Below are positions 1 to 7,034 of a DNA stretch of 34,922 nt, piece by piece. The position numbers and the translations under genes were made by a program. This DNA comes from an uncultured Bacteroidota bacterium (GTDB lineage Bacteria > Bacteroidota > Bacteroidia > Flavobacteriales > Flavobacteriaceae). The number at the start of each line of letters is the position of its first letter. The stretch's first letter is position 1. The notes under the pieces were generated by a model that worked only from the letters and a program-made list of their open reading frames with translations, was not told where the DNA came from and did not search any database. The DNA lies in assembly GCA_903913315.1 (NCBI GenBank), contig CAIWKX010000104.1:1-34922 (forward strand). Direction: 5' to 3'.

Positions 1-198
1 TGTATCTCTTCTTGAATCATCGTCCGGATTCGGACCTAACTTTAATTAATTTTTCTTAAAAATTATAAACAAAAAAAAGAGACACATTTCTGTATCTCTC
101 TTCTTGAATCATCGTCCGGATTCGAACCTAACTTTAATTAATTTTTCTTAAAAATTATAAACAAAAAAAAGAGACACATTTCTGTATCTCTCTTCTTG
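1..198. repeat. Tandem ~92-bp repeat of tRNA 3' tail plus terminator
   Basis: Two units (1-90 and 91-182) and the start of a third (183-198) that runs into the tRNA-Cys gene. Read on the minus strand, each unit has a 19-nt match to the T-loop and acceptor 3' side of tRNA-Cys (GGTTCGAATCCGGACGATG; unit 1 has one substitution), then a short linker, then the GAAA-loop terminator, then an AT-rich spacer. The 5' side of the T-stem is not conserved, so these are tails and not full tRNAs. The array may extend left of the window. Confidence 0.9.
163..191 (-). terminator. Rho-independent terminator of tRNA-Cys
   Basis: On the minus strand a 9-bp stem (183-191 with 170-178, one G-T pair) closes a GAAA loop and is followed by at least seven T. 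It starts 7 nt after the tRNA 3' end. An identical copy lies at 71-99 in the next repeat unit. Confidence 0.85.
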
Positions 199-269
199 AG
201 GCATCGTCCGGATTCGAACCGGAGTAGGAGCTTTTGCAGAGCCCAGCCTAGCCGCTCGGCCACGACGCC
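199..269 (-). tRNA. tRNA-Cys (anticodon GCA)
   Basis: The minus strand folds as a cloverleaf. The acceptor stem is GGCGTCG (269-263) with CGATGCC (206-200), where one pair is G-T. The D-stem is GCC/GGC, and the anticodon stem GGGCT/AGCTC encloses CTGCAAA with anticodon GCA. The T-arm carries TTCGAAT. The discriminator base is T and CCA is not encoded. Length is 71 nt. A promoter and a terminator flank it closely, so it is probably transcribed alone. Confidence 0.93.
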
Positions 270-286
270 AATTATTTATTGGTTTG

Positions 287-316
287 CAAATATATAAAAC
301 TATTGATAATTAGCAA
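287..316 (-). promoter_or_regulatory. Promoter of tRNA-Cys
   Basis: On the minus strand TTG (316-314), a 19-nt spacer and TATATTTG (294-287) match the Bacteroidetes TTG / TAnnTTTG promoter. The -7 element ends 17 nt before the tRNA 5' end. Confidence 0.7.
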
Positions 317-373
317 TTGATAATTCACAAATTTTAAAAATTCGTAATTCGTAATTTCAAATTCGTAAATTTT

Positions 374-733
374 TTAACTTCTGTATTCTTCCATTTCAAT
401 AGTAACCGCTTCTACATCACCCCCAATAGGAGGATTTAGTTTAGAAACACCTAATATAATACGTGATACTGAAGGAATTTCTTTAAAGATTCTTGTGATG
501 ATTCTATTAGCCACATGCTCTAATAATTTAGAACGAATTGCCATTTCTTGCTCTACAATTTTATTTAAAAGGACATAATCGACGGTATCTTTTAAGTCGT
601 CTGAAAGTGACGATTTCCGTAAATCGGTTTTTATTTCTAAATCAACTCGATAATCAGAACCAATTTTACCCTCTTCTTCTAGGCATCCATGAAAGGAAAA
701 AGTTCTAATGTTTTGTAATTTAATAGTTCCCAT
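374..733 (-). CDS. folB: Dihydroneopterin aldolase
   Basis: A 119-residue protein, the usual FolB length. FolB cleaves 7,8-dihydroneopterin to 6-hydroxymethyl-dihydropterin and glycolaldehyde in cytosolic tetrahydrofolate synthesis. Family marks visible are the N-terminal strand IKLQNIRTFSFHG, the acidic cluster EEE after HG that holds the catalytic Glu, the TVDY segment in mid-protein (pterin-binding Tyr), and the C-terminal VSKLNPPIGGDVEAV with the catalytic Lys. The ATG at 733 is followed directly by the conserved first strand, so the start is secure. It is divergent from glnS across about 115 bp of low-complexity DNA and lies upstream of tRNA-Cys on the same strand. No clear promoter was recognised for it. 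Identification rests on motif and length agreement. Confidence 0.9.
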   Translation of the reverse strand: MGTIKLQNIRTFSFHGCLEEEGKIGSDYRVDLEIKTDLRKSSLSDDLKDTVDYVLLNKIVEQEMAIRSKLLEHVANRIITRIFKEIPSVSRIILGVSKLNPPIGGDVEAVTIEMEEYRS

Positions 734-739
734 TTGTTT

Positions 740-820
740 AGGTTTCAGTCGCAGGTTTCAGTCGCAGTAACAAGTTTCTTAAAGAAAACTGTAAACTGTA
801 AACCGAAAACTGTAAACTTT
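740..820. repeat. Short direct repeats in the folB-glnS intergenic region
   Basis: Two adjacent copies of AGGTTTCAGTCGC (about 740-765) are followed by repeated AACTGTAAACTG-like words up to the glnS promoter. A similar simple-sequence stretch of ATTCGTAA/ATTGATAATT words lies at about 300-372. No open frame was seen. Confidence 0.6.
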
Positions 821-822
821 TT

Positions 823-830
823 TATCTTTG
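823..830 (+). promoter_or_regulatory. -7 element of glnS promoter
   Basis: TATCTTTG matches TAnnTTTG exactly and ends 19 nt before the glnS ATG. No convincing TTG element is present upstream. Confidence 0.6.
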
Positions 831-849
831 CTAAAATTACAAAAATATT

Positions 850-2946
850 ATGTCAACTGAAGAAAAATCACTTCATTTTATAGAACAAATTATAGAAGAC
901 AGTTTAGCGAATGGTTTTCCACAAGACAGTTTGCGCTTTCGTTTTCCACCGGAGCCAAACGGCTATTTACATATTGGCCATGCTAAATCTATTTGTCTAA
1001 ACTTTGGGTTGGGATTGAAGTACAATGCGCCGGTAAATTTAAGGTTTGACGATACGAATCCTGCTAAAGAAGAACAAGAATATGTTGATGCTATCAAGGA
1101 AGATTTACTTTGGTTAGGCTTTAATTGGGCTGAAGAACGCTATGCTTCTGATTATTTTCAAGAGTTATATGATTGGGCTGTTTTGATGATTAAAAAAGGA
1201 AAGGCGTATGTAGATAGTCAATCGTCTGAAGAAATGGCAATTCAAAAAGGAACACCAACGCAACCAGGAGTAGATGGACCATATAGAAATCGTTCGGTTG
1301 AAGAAAATTTATCTTTGTTTGAAGCAATGAAAAATGGAGATTTCCCGGAAGGAAGTCATGTTTTAAGAGCTAAAATTGATATGACTTCCAAAAATATGTT
1401 GATGCGAGACCCTTTAATGTATAGAGTTTTACATCGCCATCATCACCGTACTGGAAATGATTGGAAAATTTATCCTATGTACGACTATGCACATGGTGAA
1501 AGTGATTATATAGAACAAATTTCACATTCGATTTGTACGCTGGAATTTGTAATGCACCGCGAATTATACAATTGGTTTTTAGATCAAATTTATGATGCTA
1601 CTAAGGTACGTCCAAATCAATATGAGTTTGCGCGCTTGAATTTGAATTATACTGTAATGAGCAAAAGAAAGCTCTTGCAATTGGTTCAAGAAAATATTGT
1701 AAACGGTTGGGATGACCCAAGAATGCCAACTATTTCTGGTTTGAGAAGACGTGGTTATACAGCAAAATCAATTCGAAATTTCTGCGAAACCATTGGAGTT
1801 GCCAAACGTGAAAATGTAATTGATGTGTCGCTTTTAGAGTTTTGTTTGCGTGAAGATTTAAACAAAACAGCTCCTAGAGTAATGGCAGTGTTAGACCCTG
1901 TGAGGTTAGTTATTACAAATTATCAAGTAGGAAAAGAAGAATGGTTGGATGCTGAAAATAATCAAGAAGATGAAAATGCTGGTTATAGAAAAGTGCCTTT
2001 TTCAAGAGAATTATATATAGAAAGAGAAGATTTTCTAGAAGTTGCTCCTGCAAAGTTTTTCCGATTAAGTATTGGAAATGAAGTACGTCTTAAAAATGGT
2101 TATATTATCAAAGGAGAAAGCGTTACCAAAGATGCTAATGGAGTAATTACGGAAATCCAAGCAACGTATGACGAAGATTCACGTTCTGGAAGTGGGAGTG
2201 AAGCAAGTCAAAGAAAAGTGGCTGGAACTTTGCATTGGGTTTCTATTTCACATGCGATTGAAGCTGAAATTCGTTTGTATGACAGATTGTTTATTGATGA
2301 AGCACCCGATTCTCATAAAGAGAAAAACTTCTTAGACTTTATGAATAAATCGTCATTAGAAATTGTTAAAGGATTTGTAGAACCAAGTCTTGCAGATGTA
2401 AAATCTAACGATAAATTTCAGTTCCAACGATTGGGCTATTTTAATGTGGATAAAGATTCAACGGCTTCCAAACTAGTATTCAATAAAACAGTTGGATTAA
2501 AAGATGCTTGGGAAGAAAAAGGTAAAAAAGAAGAAAACTTGTTGATGAATACGTTAAAAGAACTCAATAAATATGTAAAAGAAAAAGATGAAAATGCCGC
2601 TGAAATTATTCTACAACCTATTATTGAAAACATAAAAAGCATTGATAATTATAGTTTGATAATCAATACAATTGTTAAGAGCATCAAGAACGATAATAAT
2701 GCTTTATTGTTTGCTAATTTGCTTTTGAAATATTCTGATAAAGTATCTTCAAAAGATATTGAAATCGAGCCATTAACAAAATTATATGCAATGTCATTGA
2801 AAAGTCAATTGGTTGCCGCTAGAATTTTAGCAATTAAAAATTTAAAAGAGGAAGATACCTATTGGAATGATTTTCAAACACAATTATCAGAATTAAAAAA
2901 TACGGAGAAAAATGAAAAAGTGTTAGAATTGCTAAAAGTAGTTTAA
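850..2946 (+). CDS. glnS: Glutaminyl-tRNA synthetase with C-terminal extension
   Basis: A class Ic aminoacyl-tRNA synthetase that charges tRNA-Gln with glutamine in the cytosol. The signature PEPNGYLHIGH sits at residues 34-44 and the KMSKS-type loop VMSKRKL at 269-275. The anticodon-binding beta-barrel region follows to about residue 560, including the GTLHWVS segment. At 698 residues it is about 140 longer than E. coli GlnRS (about 554). The extra part, roughly 560-698, is lysine- and glutamate-rich, predicted helical by its heptad-like leucine pattern, and not obviously a YqeY domain. No frameshift is seen and codon use looks like the rest. The ATG lies 19 nt after a good -7 element. A terminator follows, so it is probably monocistronic. 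GlnRS is certain; the role of the tail is unknown. Confidence 0.95.
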   Translation: MSTEEKSLHFIEQIIEDSLANGFPQDSLRFRFPPEPNGYLHIGHAKSICLNFGLGLKYNAPVNLRFDDTNPAKEEQEYVDAIKEDLLWLGFNWAEERYASDYFQELYDWAVLMIKKGKAYVDSQSSEEMAIQKGTPTQPGVDGPYRNRSVEENLSLFEAMKNGDFPEGSHVLRAKIDMTSKNMLMRDPLMYRVLHRHHHRTGNDWKIYPMYDYAHGESDYIEQISHSICTLEFVMHRELYNWFLDQIYDATKVRPNQYEFARLNLNYTVMSKRKLLQLVQENIVNGWDDPRMPTISGLRRRGYTAKSIRNFCETIGVAKRENVIDVSLLEFCLREDLNKTAPRVMAVLDPVRLVITNYQVGKEEWLDAENNQEDENAGYRKVPFSRELYIEREDFLEVAPAKFFRLSIGNEVRLKNGYIIKGESVTKDANGVITEIQATYDEDSRSGSGSEASQRKVAGTLHWVSISHAIEAEIRLYDRLFIDEAPDSHKEKNFLDFMNKSSLEIVKGFVEPSLADVKSNDKFQFQRLGYFNVDKDSTASKLVFNKTVGLKDAWEEKGKKEENLLMNTLKELNKYVKEKDENAAEIILQPIIENIKSIDNYSLIINTIVKSIKNDNNALLFANLLLKYSDKVSSKDIEIEPLTKLYAMSLKSQLVAARILAIKNLKEEDTYWNDFQTQLSELKNTEKNEKVLELLKVV

Positions 2947-2972
2947 TTTTATAAAATAGATTTTTCAAATAG

Positions 2973-3000
2973 AAAGCCGATAGAAATGTCGGCTTTTTCT
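2973..3000 (+). terminator. Terminator after glnS
   Basis: An 8-bp stem, AAAGCCGA (2973-2980) with TCGGCTTT (2989-2996), is followed by more T. It starts 26 nt after the glnS stop. The rest of 3001-3187 is AT-rich with no recognised feature. Confidence 0.75.
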
Positions 3001-3187
3001 ATTATTGTAAAAACTTATTATAGTTTTTAAAAACATTAATTTTCGCTATTAAAAACGGCTTTCATATTTTAATTGTAATCAACTTTTTAAAAACGGCAAT
3101 ATAATTCGACCAAATAGTCAATAAACAGCTATTATTTTAGCTTAAAATAAGTTTTGAGTTTTTAATGAATACCTTTTAAATTTTTTG

Positions 3188-3195
3188 TATCTTTA
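3188..3195 (+). promoter_or_regulatory. Possible -7 element of the YtxH operon
   Basis: TATCTTTA differs from TAnnTTTG only at the last base and lies 21 nt before the ATG at 3217. No TTG at the right distance was found. Confidence 0.4.
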
Positions 3196-3216
3196 GGTTA
3201 TTAAATTTTAAAAATT

Positions 3217-3546
3217 ATGTCAAGTAAAACAGGAAATAGCATTTTAGCACTTTTAGCCGGTGCCGCTATCGGAGTTGGTTTAGGAATTTTATTTGCACCA
3301 GACAAAGGTTCCAAAACTAGAGATAAAATGAAAGATGGCTTTGATGATTTAAAAGATCAAGCAAAATCAAAATGGGATGCTCTCGAAGAAGAAACCAAAG
3401 AAAAATTCTCAAAATCTAAAGAGGATTTGATTGAAACCGTGGAAGACTTACTTTCTAATTCAAGTTATAAAGCCGAAGAAGCTATTACTTTTTTGGAAGA
3501 GAAATTAGCGGAACTAAAAAAGCAAAATGCAAAATTTCAGAAATAA
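3217..3546 (+). CDS. YtxH domain protein
   Basis: A 109-residue protein. Residues about 8-28 form a glycine/alanine-rich hydrophobic segment (LLAGAAIGVGLGILFAP) followed by the DKGSKTRDKM motif typical of YtxH proteins. The rest is a highly charged helical tail rich in Lys, Glu and Asp that probably forms an extended coil on one side of the inner membrane. YtxH proteins have often been linked to general stress in Firmicutes; the molecular role is not established. Its TAA overlaps the ATG of the next gene by one base, which points to translational coupling with the holin-III-like gene. It is the first gene of a three-gene operon. Confidence 0.85.
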   Translation: MSSKTGNSILALLAGAAIGVGLGILFAPDKGSKTRDKMKDGFDDLKDQAKSKWDALEEETKEKFSKSKEDLIETVEDLLSNSSYKAEEAITFLEEKLAELKKQNAKFQK

Positions 3547-3896
3547 TGTCATTTGAAGAACTAAAAGAAAATACAGGAGCCATTCAAGAACATGCTAAAG
3601 CCTATATTGATACCAATATTGCGTACTATAAACTTTGGGGTTTTAAGGTGGCTATGAAGTCAACTACTTTAATGTTGAAATTCTTCTTGATTGCCATTTG
3701 TTTGATGATCGTGTTGTTGTTTGTTTCTGTTGCAGGCGCTTTTGCAATTGGAAAATTACTTGACAGCTATGCACTAGGATTTTTGATTGTTGCTGGAATT
3801 TATTTGATATTGGCTGTATTATTGTTTTTAGTAAAAGATAAAATAATAGAAGGACCCATTCTAGAAAAATTCTCCGAAATATTTTTTAATGACTAA
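3546..3896 (+). CDS. Holin superfamily III-like (YqjE-type) membrane protein
   Basis: A 116-residue protein with two strong membrane segments at about residues 43-68 and 75-98, joined by a short turn. The N-terminal 40 residues are amphipathic. This layout and size match proteins annotated as phage holin family / YqjE, which in Bacteroidetes are chromosomal and usually sit beside a YtxH gene. Nothing else here looks like phage (no lysin, portal or integrase), so a lysis role is not supported. The start overlaps the YtxH stop by one base and the next gene starts 3 nt after its own stop. A membrane-stress function for the operon is inference from gene content alone. Confidence 0.75.
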   Translation: MSFEELKENTGAIQEHAKAYIDTNIAYYKLWGFKVAMKSTTLMLKFFLIAICLMIVLLFVSVAGAFAIGKLLDSYALGFLIVAGIYLILAVLLFLVKDKIIEGPILEKFSEIFFND

Positions 3897-3899
3897 ATT

Positions 3900-4154
3900 A
3901 TGGAAAAGAAAAAATATTCATCCTATGCACAAATAGAACAAGAATTGGAAATTTTGAGAGTTGAAAAAGAAATCTATTATCAAAAAATGCTTTTAAGTGT
4001 TGAAAAGACAAAAGAAAGTATTCTTCCTTCAAAAACCGTTTCGGTTGTTGAAAATATCTATCAAAAAGTATTTTCGGGAGGTTTTGGAACAATTTTAAAG
4101 ATGGTTATTCCTTATATTGTTAATTGGTATATAAATAGAAAAAGAGGCGATTAA
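3900..4154 (+). CDS. Short conserved protein, probably DUF6327
   Basis: An 84-residue protein with an N-terminal charged helix (EQELEILRVEKEIYYQKM) and a more hydrophobic C-terminal helix ending in NWYINRKRGD. It resembles the small flavobacterial family DUF6327 by memory; no function is known. It lies 3 nt behind the holin-like gene and closes the operon. Its last codons (K-R-G-D-stop) are part of the terminator hairpin, so the coding end and the terminator are fused. The C-terminal helix could be membrane associated. Confidence 0.65.
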   Translation: MEKKKYSSYAQIEQELEILRVEKEIYYQKMLLSVEKTKESILPSKTVSVVENIYQKVFSGGFGTILKMVIPYIVNWYINRKRGD

Positions 4155-4167
4155 GCCTCTTTTTTTA
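4141..4167. terminator. Bidirectional terminator fused to the operon's last codons
   Basis: AAAGAGGC (4141-4148) pairs with GCCTCTTT (4155-4162), with a 6-nt loop holding the TAA stop of the small gene and at least seven T on the plus side. On the minus strand the stem is followed by TTTTTC, so it can also serve the convergent SPFH gene. Confidence 0.8.
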
Positions 4168-4184
4168 TCTAAAAACAATCGAAT

Positions 4185-5168
4185 TTAAGATTGTACTTCA
4201 GGATTTGATGTGTCACTTGGATTATAATCGGTTGCCGTATGATCTACTTTTTTAACTCTTTTGGGTTGATTTTTCATTTGTTCCCCAATAATATTAGAAG
4301 CAGTAAAACTAGTAACCATGCTATTCAACATATCACTTGCAGCTTGTGGTGAATTAGGCAATAAAATCAAGTTAGAATTAGTATCAGCACCAATCGCTTG
4401 AAGTGTGTCATAATGTTGAGTAATCACAATCAAAGCCGAGGCTTCTTGAGAGTTGATACCAACATGGTTTAAAACTTCTACACTTTCTACCAATCCACGT
4501 GCAATTTCTCTTCGTTGATCGGCAATACCTTGTCCTTGCAATTTTTTACTTTCAGCCTCCGCTTTGGCTTTGGCCACAATTCTAATACGTTGTGCTTCCG
4601 ATTCAAACATGGCAGCCGTTTTTTCTCTATCGGCAGCATTGATTCTATTCATCGCATTTTTCACTTGAATATCTGGATCAATGTCGGTAACCAAAGTGTT
4701 GATGATGTCATAGCCATAAGTCATCATGGCTTCGTTCAATTCACGTTTTACACCAATAGCAATATCATCTTTTCGTTCAAAAACATCATCTAAAATAAGT
4801 TTAGGAACTTCAGCACGAACTACATCAAACACATAAGCGGTAATCTGATCGTGTGGATATTCTAATTTGTAAAATGCTTCATAAACGTGTTCTTGAATAA
4901 CTTTAAACTGAACCGAAACTTTCATTTTAATAAAAACGTTGTCTTTGGTTTTGGTTTCAATCATGACATCCAGTTGTTGTATTCTTAAATTTACACGACC
5001 TGCAATTCTATCGATAACAGGAATTTTAAGCTGTAAACCAGAATTTCTAATGCTTTCAAATTTTCCGAAACGCTCAATAACTACAGCGCTTTGTTGCTTT
5101 ACCGTAAAGAACGCAGAAAAGAAAATAAGTAATCCGAAGACTAAAATAACAATAATAATAGGGTTCAT
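4185..5168 (-). CDS. SPFH/band-7 protein (stomatin/QmcA-like)
   Basis: A 327-residue protein with one N-terminal membrane helix (about residues 2-22, IIIVILVFGLLIFFSAFF). An SPFH domain follows at about 23-200 (QQSAVVIERFGKFESI, then PVIDRIAGRVNLR), then the Ala/Glu/Lys-rich coiled coil (EAQRIRIVAKAKAEAES) and the segment SALIVITQHYDTLQAIG common to the QmcA/HIR-like subgroup. Such proteins form large ring scaffolds on the inner membrane and often control membrane proteases. There is no adjacent NfeD or FtsH gene, so a partner cannot be named. The C-terminus is a short hydrophilic Asn/Ser/Asp tail. It is convergent with the YtxH operon and divergent from the outer-membrane gene. Confidence 0.9.
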   Translation of the reverse strand: MNPIIIVILVFGLLIFFSAFFTVKQQSAVVIERFGKFESIRNSGLQLKIPVIDRIAGRVNLRIQQLDVMIETKTKDNVFIKMKVSVQFKVIQEHVYEAFYKLEYPHDQITAYVFDVVRAEVPKLILDDVFERKDDIAIGVKRELNEAMMTYGYDIINTLVTDIDPDIQVKNAMNRINAADREKTAAMFESEAQRIRIVAKAKAEAESKKLQGQGIADQRREIARGLVESVEVLNHVGINSQEASALIVITQHYDTLQAIGADTNSNLILLPNSPQAASDMLNSMVTSFTASNIIGEQMKNQPKRVKKVDHTATDYNPSDTSNPEVQS

Positions 5169-5212
5169 ATATAATTTTTAAGTGGTTATGTAGTTATTAT
5201 ACGGGAATAATG

Positions 5213-5220
5213 TATGTTTG
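5213..5220 (+). promoter_or_regulatory. -7 element of the beta-barrel gene
   Basis: TATGTTTG matches TAnnTTTG and lies 18 nt before the ATG at 5239. It overlaps the upstream TTG at 5218, which therefore cannot be the start. Confidence 0.55.
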
Positions 5221-5238
5221 TTACAAATTAATTTTTAT

Positions 5239-5886
5239 ATGAAAAAATATTTTTTATCCCTTACGCTTTTACTTTTTACGACTGTGCTTTTTGCTCAATA
5301 CAATTATAGAGACGGAAACAGAATAGGAATTTCTGGTGGAGTCAATCAATCTACTTTATTTGGTTCTAATTTTTTAACCAAACCTGGAAATGGTTATGCA
5401 GGCGGACTTTCCGTTAGAGGAAATTACTATGATAACTGGAGTATGATTTATGGAATGCAGTTTTTTATCGATAACTTTTCGTTAGAATCTAACTTTAAAC
5501 AAGATATTAATTACAGTCTTTCGGGAGTTCAAGTGAAATTATTGTTGAGTTATAATGTCATAAAAGACCATATTTCTGTCGATTTTGGACCGGTTTTGCA
5601 AGTCAACGGAAAGATGAGTGTTATTGGTGGTGATGAATCCAAAACTTTATACGGCACTTCATTAAAAGCCAATGATATTATTGATGTTTCTACCATAAAT
5701 GGAAATGCTTATTTTGGTATTTCGGCAGGAGGGAAGGTAGTAAGAGCTTTGGTTTTCTATCAATATGGATTTTCTAATATTTTTGGCAACCTAAACAAAC
5801 AAGACGGATTGACCGCACTCAACGGGAATCAAAGTTTTAAAGGAAATATCGGCACTTTAAGCGGTGAGATTATTTTTAATTTATAG
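5239..5886 (+). CDS. Small outer-membrane beta-barrel protein (PorT-like)
   Basis: A 215-residue protein from the ATG at 5239. Residues 1-19 are a signal peptide (MKKYFLSLTLLLFTTVLFA) with cleavage before Q20. The mature part alternates short amphipathic strands and turns rich in Gly, Asn and aromatic residues (GISGGVNQSTLFG, GGLSVRGNYYDNWSMIYGMQF), as in eight-stranded outer-membrane barrels annotated PorT or OMP_b-brl_2. The C-terminus IIFNL is strand-like. It stands alone, with its own promoter and a strong hairpin behind it. Membership of the broad barrel class is likely; a specific link to type IX secretion is not shown. Confidence 0.75.
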   Translation: MKKYFLSLTLLLFTTVLFAQYNYRDGNRIGISGGVNQSTLFGSNFLTKPGNGYAGGLSVRGNYYDNWSMIYGMQFFIDNFSLESNFKQDINYSLSGVQVKLLLSYNVIKDHISVDFGPVLQVNGKMSVIGGDESKTLYGTSLKANDIIDVSTINGNAYFGISAGGKVVRALVFYQYGFSNIFGNLNKQDGLTALNGNQSFKGNIGTLSGEIIFNL

Positions 5887-5908
5887 CATTATTTCCTTTT
5901 ATATAATT

Positions 5909-5952
5909 CTCCAACAGCCTGTTTCCGCCCAGAAACAGGCTGTTGGAGTTTT
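5909..5952 (+). terminator. Long perfect hairpin after the beta-barrel gene
   Basis: A 17-bp perfect inverted repeat (5909-5925 with 5932-5948) with a 6-nt loop CGCCCA is followed by only TTTT. It may terminate the barrel gene. Its right arm is also the start of the first unit of the 41-bp repeat array. Confidence 0.6.
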
Positions 5953-6143
5953 AAAGAAACAATTCTCACTCGGAAACAAGCTGTTGGAATCTCCAAGAGA
6001 CAATTCTCACCCTCAAACAAGCTGTTGGAATCTCCAAGAGACAATTCTCACCCTTAAACAAGCTGTTGGAATCTCCAAGAGACAATTCTCACCCTCAAAC
6101 AAGCTGTTGGAATCTCCAAGAGACAATTTGAGCTCTCGAACGA
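5939..6143 (+). repeat. 41-bp tandem repeat, five units
   Basis: GCTGTTGGA recurs at 5939, 5980, 6021, 6062 and 6103, exactly 41 bp apart. Units at 5980, 6021 and 6062 differ by one base; the first and last units are degenerate at one end. Each unit contains three small inverted repeats: AACA-AGC-TGTT (across the unit border), TTGGA-ATC-TCCAA and GAGA-CAAT-TCTC. With the preceding hairpin it fills most of the 383-bp gap 5887-6269. The frame through it encodes only repeat-derived peptide and is not taken as a gene. Confidence 0.9.
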
Positions 6144-6226
6144 CTTATAGTTTTTTAAAAATGTTAAAATTTTATTTATAATAAAAAAAAACATACGATA
6201 TATTAATTTTTGATTAATATTTTATT

Positions 6227-6234
6227 TATTTTTG
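6227..6234 (+). promoter_or_regulatory. -7 element of the DUF6261-like gene
   Basis: TATTTTTG matches TAnnTTTG and lies 35 nt before the ATG at 6270. It sits downstream of the TTG at 6210, ruling that codon out as the start. Confidence 0.5.
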
Positions 6235-6269
6235 AAGTCTCATTTCTAACCATTTTAATAGATTATACT

Positions 6270-6992
6270 ATGGAACTTTATTCTTTTAATCCAAAAAAAT
6301 TGAATTATGAAGATACTGGCGAATTCATTGTTCGGTATTTAACTGACATCAAAAACCAAAACATCGACCTTGATGTAGACCTAGATTTCAAAGACCTCCA
6401 CAATTCGTTGGTGGCGAAATCACCAATTTATAATAAGGCTTTGGCACAAATCAAAGCCAAAGCAGAATCGAAAGAATTATTGAGTTTAGATTTAATTAGA
6501 GATAAAAAAATCAGTACACTTCGTACCCAATTGAAAGTGGGAAAAAATAGTGATAATTCAGATGTTAAAGATGCTTACGGAAAAATAAGCATCATATTTA
6601 ATGCCTATAAAGACCTTCAAATTAGAAATTATCCAACCGAAACTTTAGGTATCAACAACTTAATTACCGAATTGAGAAGCGCAACTAACCAACCTTTTAG
6701 TCATTTGTTATTGCTAGATTCGCATATTACTAATTTGGAAGCAGCCAATGATAATTTTGTAGCTAAGTTTAATAAACGTTCTACCGATGTTATTTCAACC
6801 GAAACGTTTGACACTAAACAATTGCGTAAAGTAATTTTAGAAAACTATGTTGAACTTACCAAGTATGTTGATGTCATTGCCAAAAGAAGAAATAATGATT
6901 ACTATGACATGATTATAACCACTATTAATTATAGTCGTCAGTATTTCAAACCCATCGTTTCGGGATATGGTTCAACACTGCCAACAACATAA
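6270..6992 (+). CDS. DUF6261-like protein
   Basis: A 240-residue soluble, mainly helical protein starting MELYSFNPKKLNYEDTGEF. It carries no signal peptide and no membrane segment. The order of features (N-terminal helix, a central YGKISIIFNAYKDLQIRNYP segment, LITELRSATNQPFSHLLLLD, then LEAANDNFVAKFNKRS) matches the Bacteroidetes family annotated DUF6261, recalled from memory. Members are often multi-copy and sit near mobile or repeat-rich loci; their function is unknown. Here it follows the 41-bp array with its own -7 element and ends at a bidirectional terminator shared with gltX. The ATG at 6270 is preferred over an upstream TTG because of the promoter position. Confidence 0.7.
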   Translation: MELYSFNPKKLNYEDTGEFIVRYLTDIKNQNIDLDVDLDFKDLHNSLVAKSPIYNKALAQIKAKAESKELLSLDLIRDKKISTLRTQLKVGKNSDNSDVKDAYGKISIIFNAYKDLQIRNYPTETLGINNLITELRSATNQPFSHLLLLDSHITNLEAANDNFVAKFNKRSTDVISTETFDTKQLRKVILENYVELTKYVDVIAKRRNNDYYDMIITTINYSRQYFKPIVSGYGSTLPTT

Positions 6993-7000
6993 TACAATAA

Positions 7001-7034
7001 AAAAGCCCTGAATTTCAGGGCTTTTGGTTTTTTA
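7001..7034. terminator. Bidirectional terminator between DUF6261-like gene and gltX
   Basis: AAAAGCCCTGA (7001-7011) pairs with TCAGGGCTTTT (7015-7025) around a 3-nt loop, with T-rich sequence on the plus side and AAAA on the other, so it suits both convergent genes. Confidence 0.8.

Noticed and set aside
3546..3896. Prophage remnant suggested by the holin-like gene
   Set aside because: No other phage gene is nearby and the gene is coupled to a YtxH gene in a chromosomal operon.
5864..6181. ORF of 105 codons over the 41-bp repeat
   Set aside because: It overlaps the barrel gene end and its sequence is only the repeat read in shifting frames (41 is not a multiple of 3), so it is not a conserved protein.
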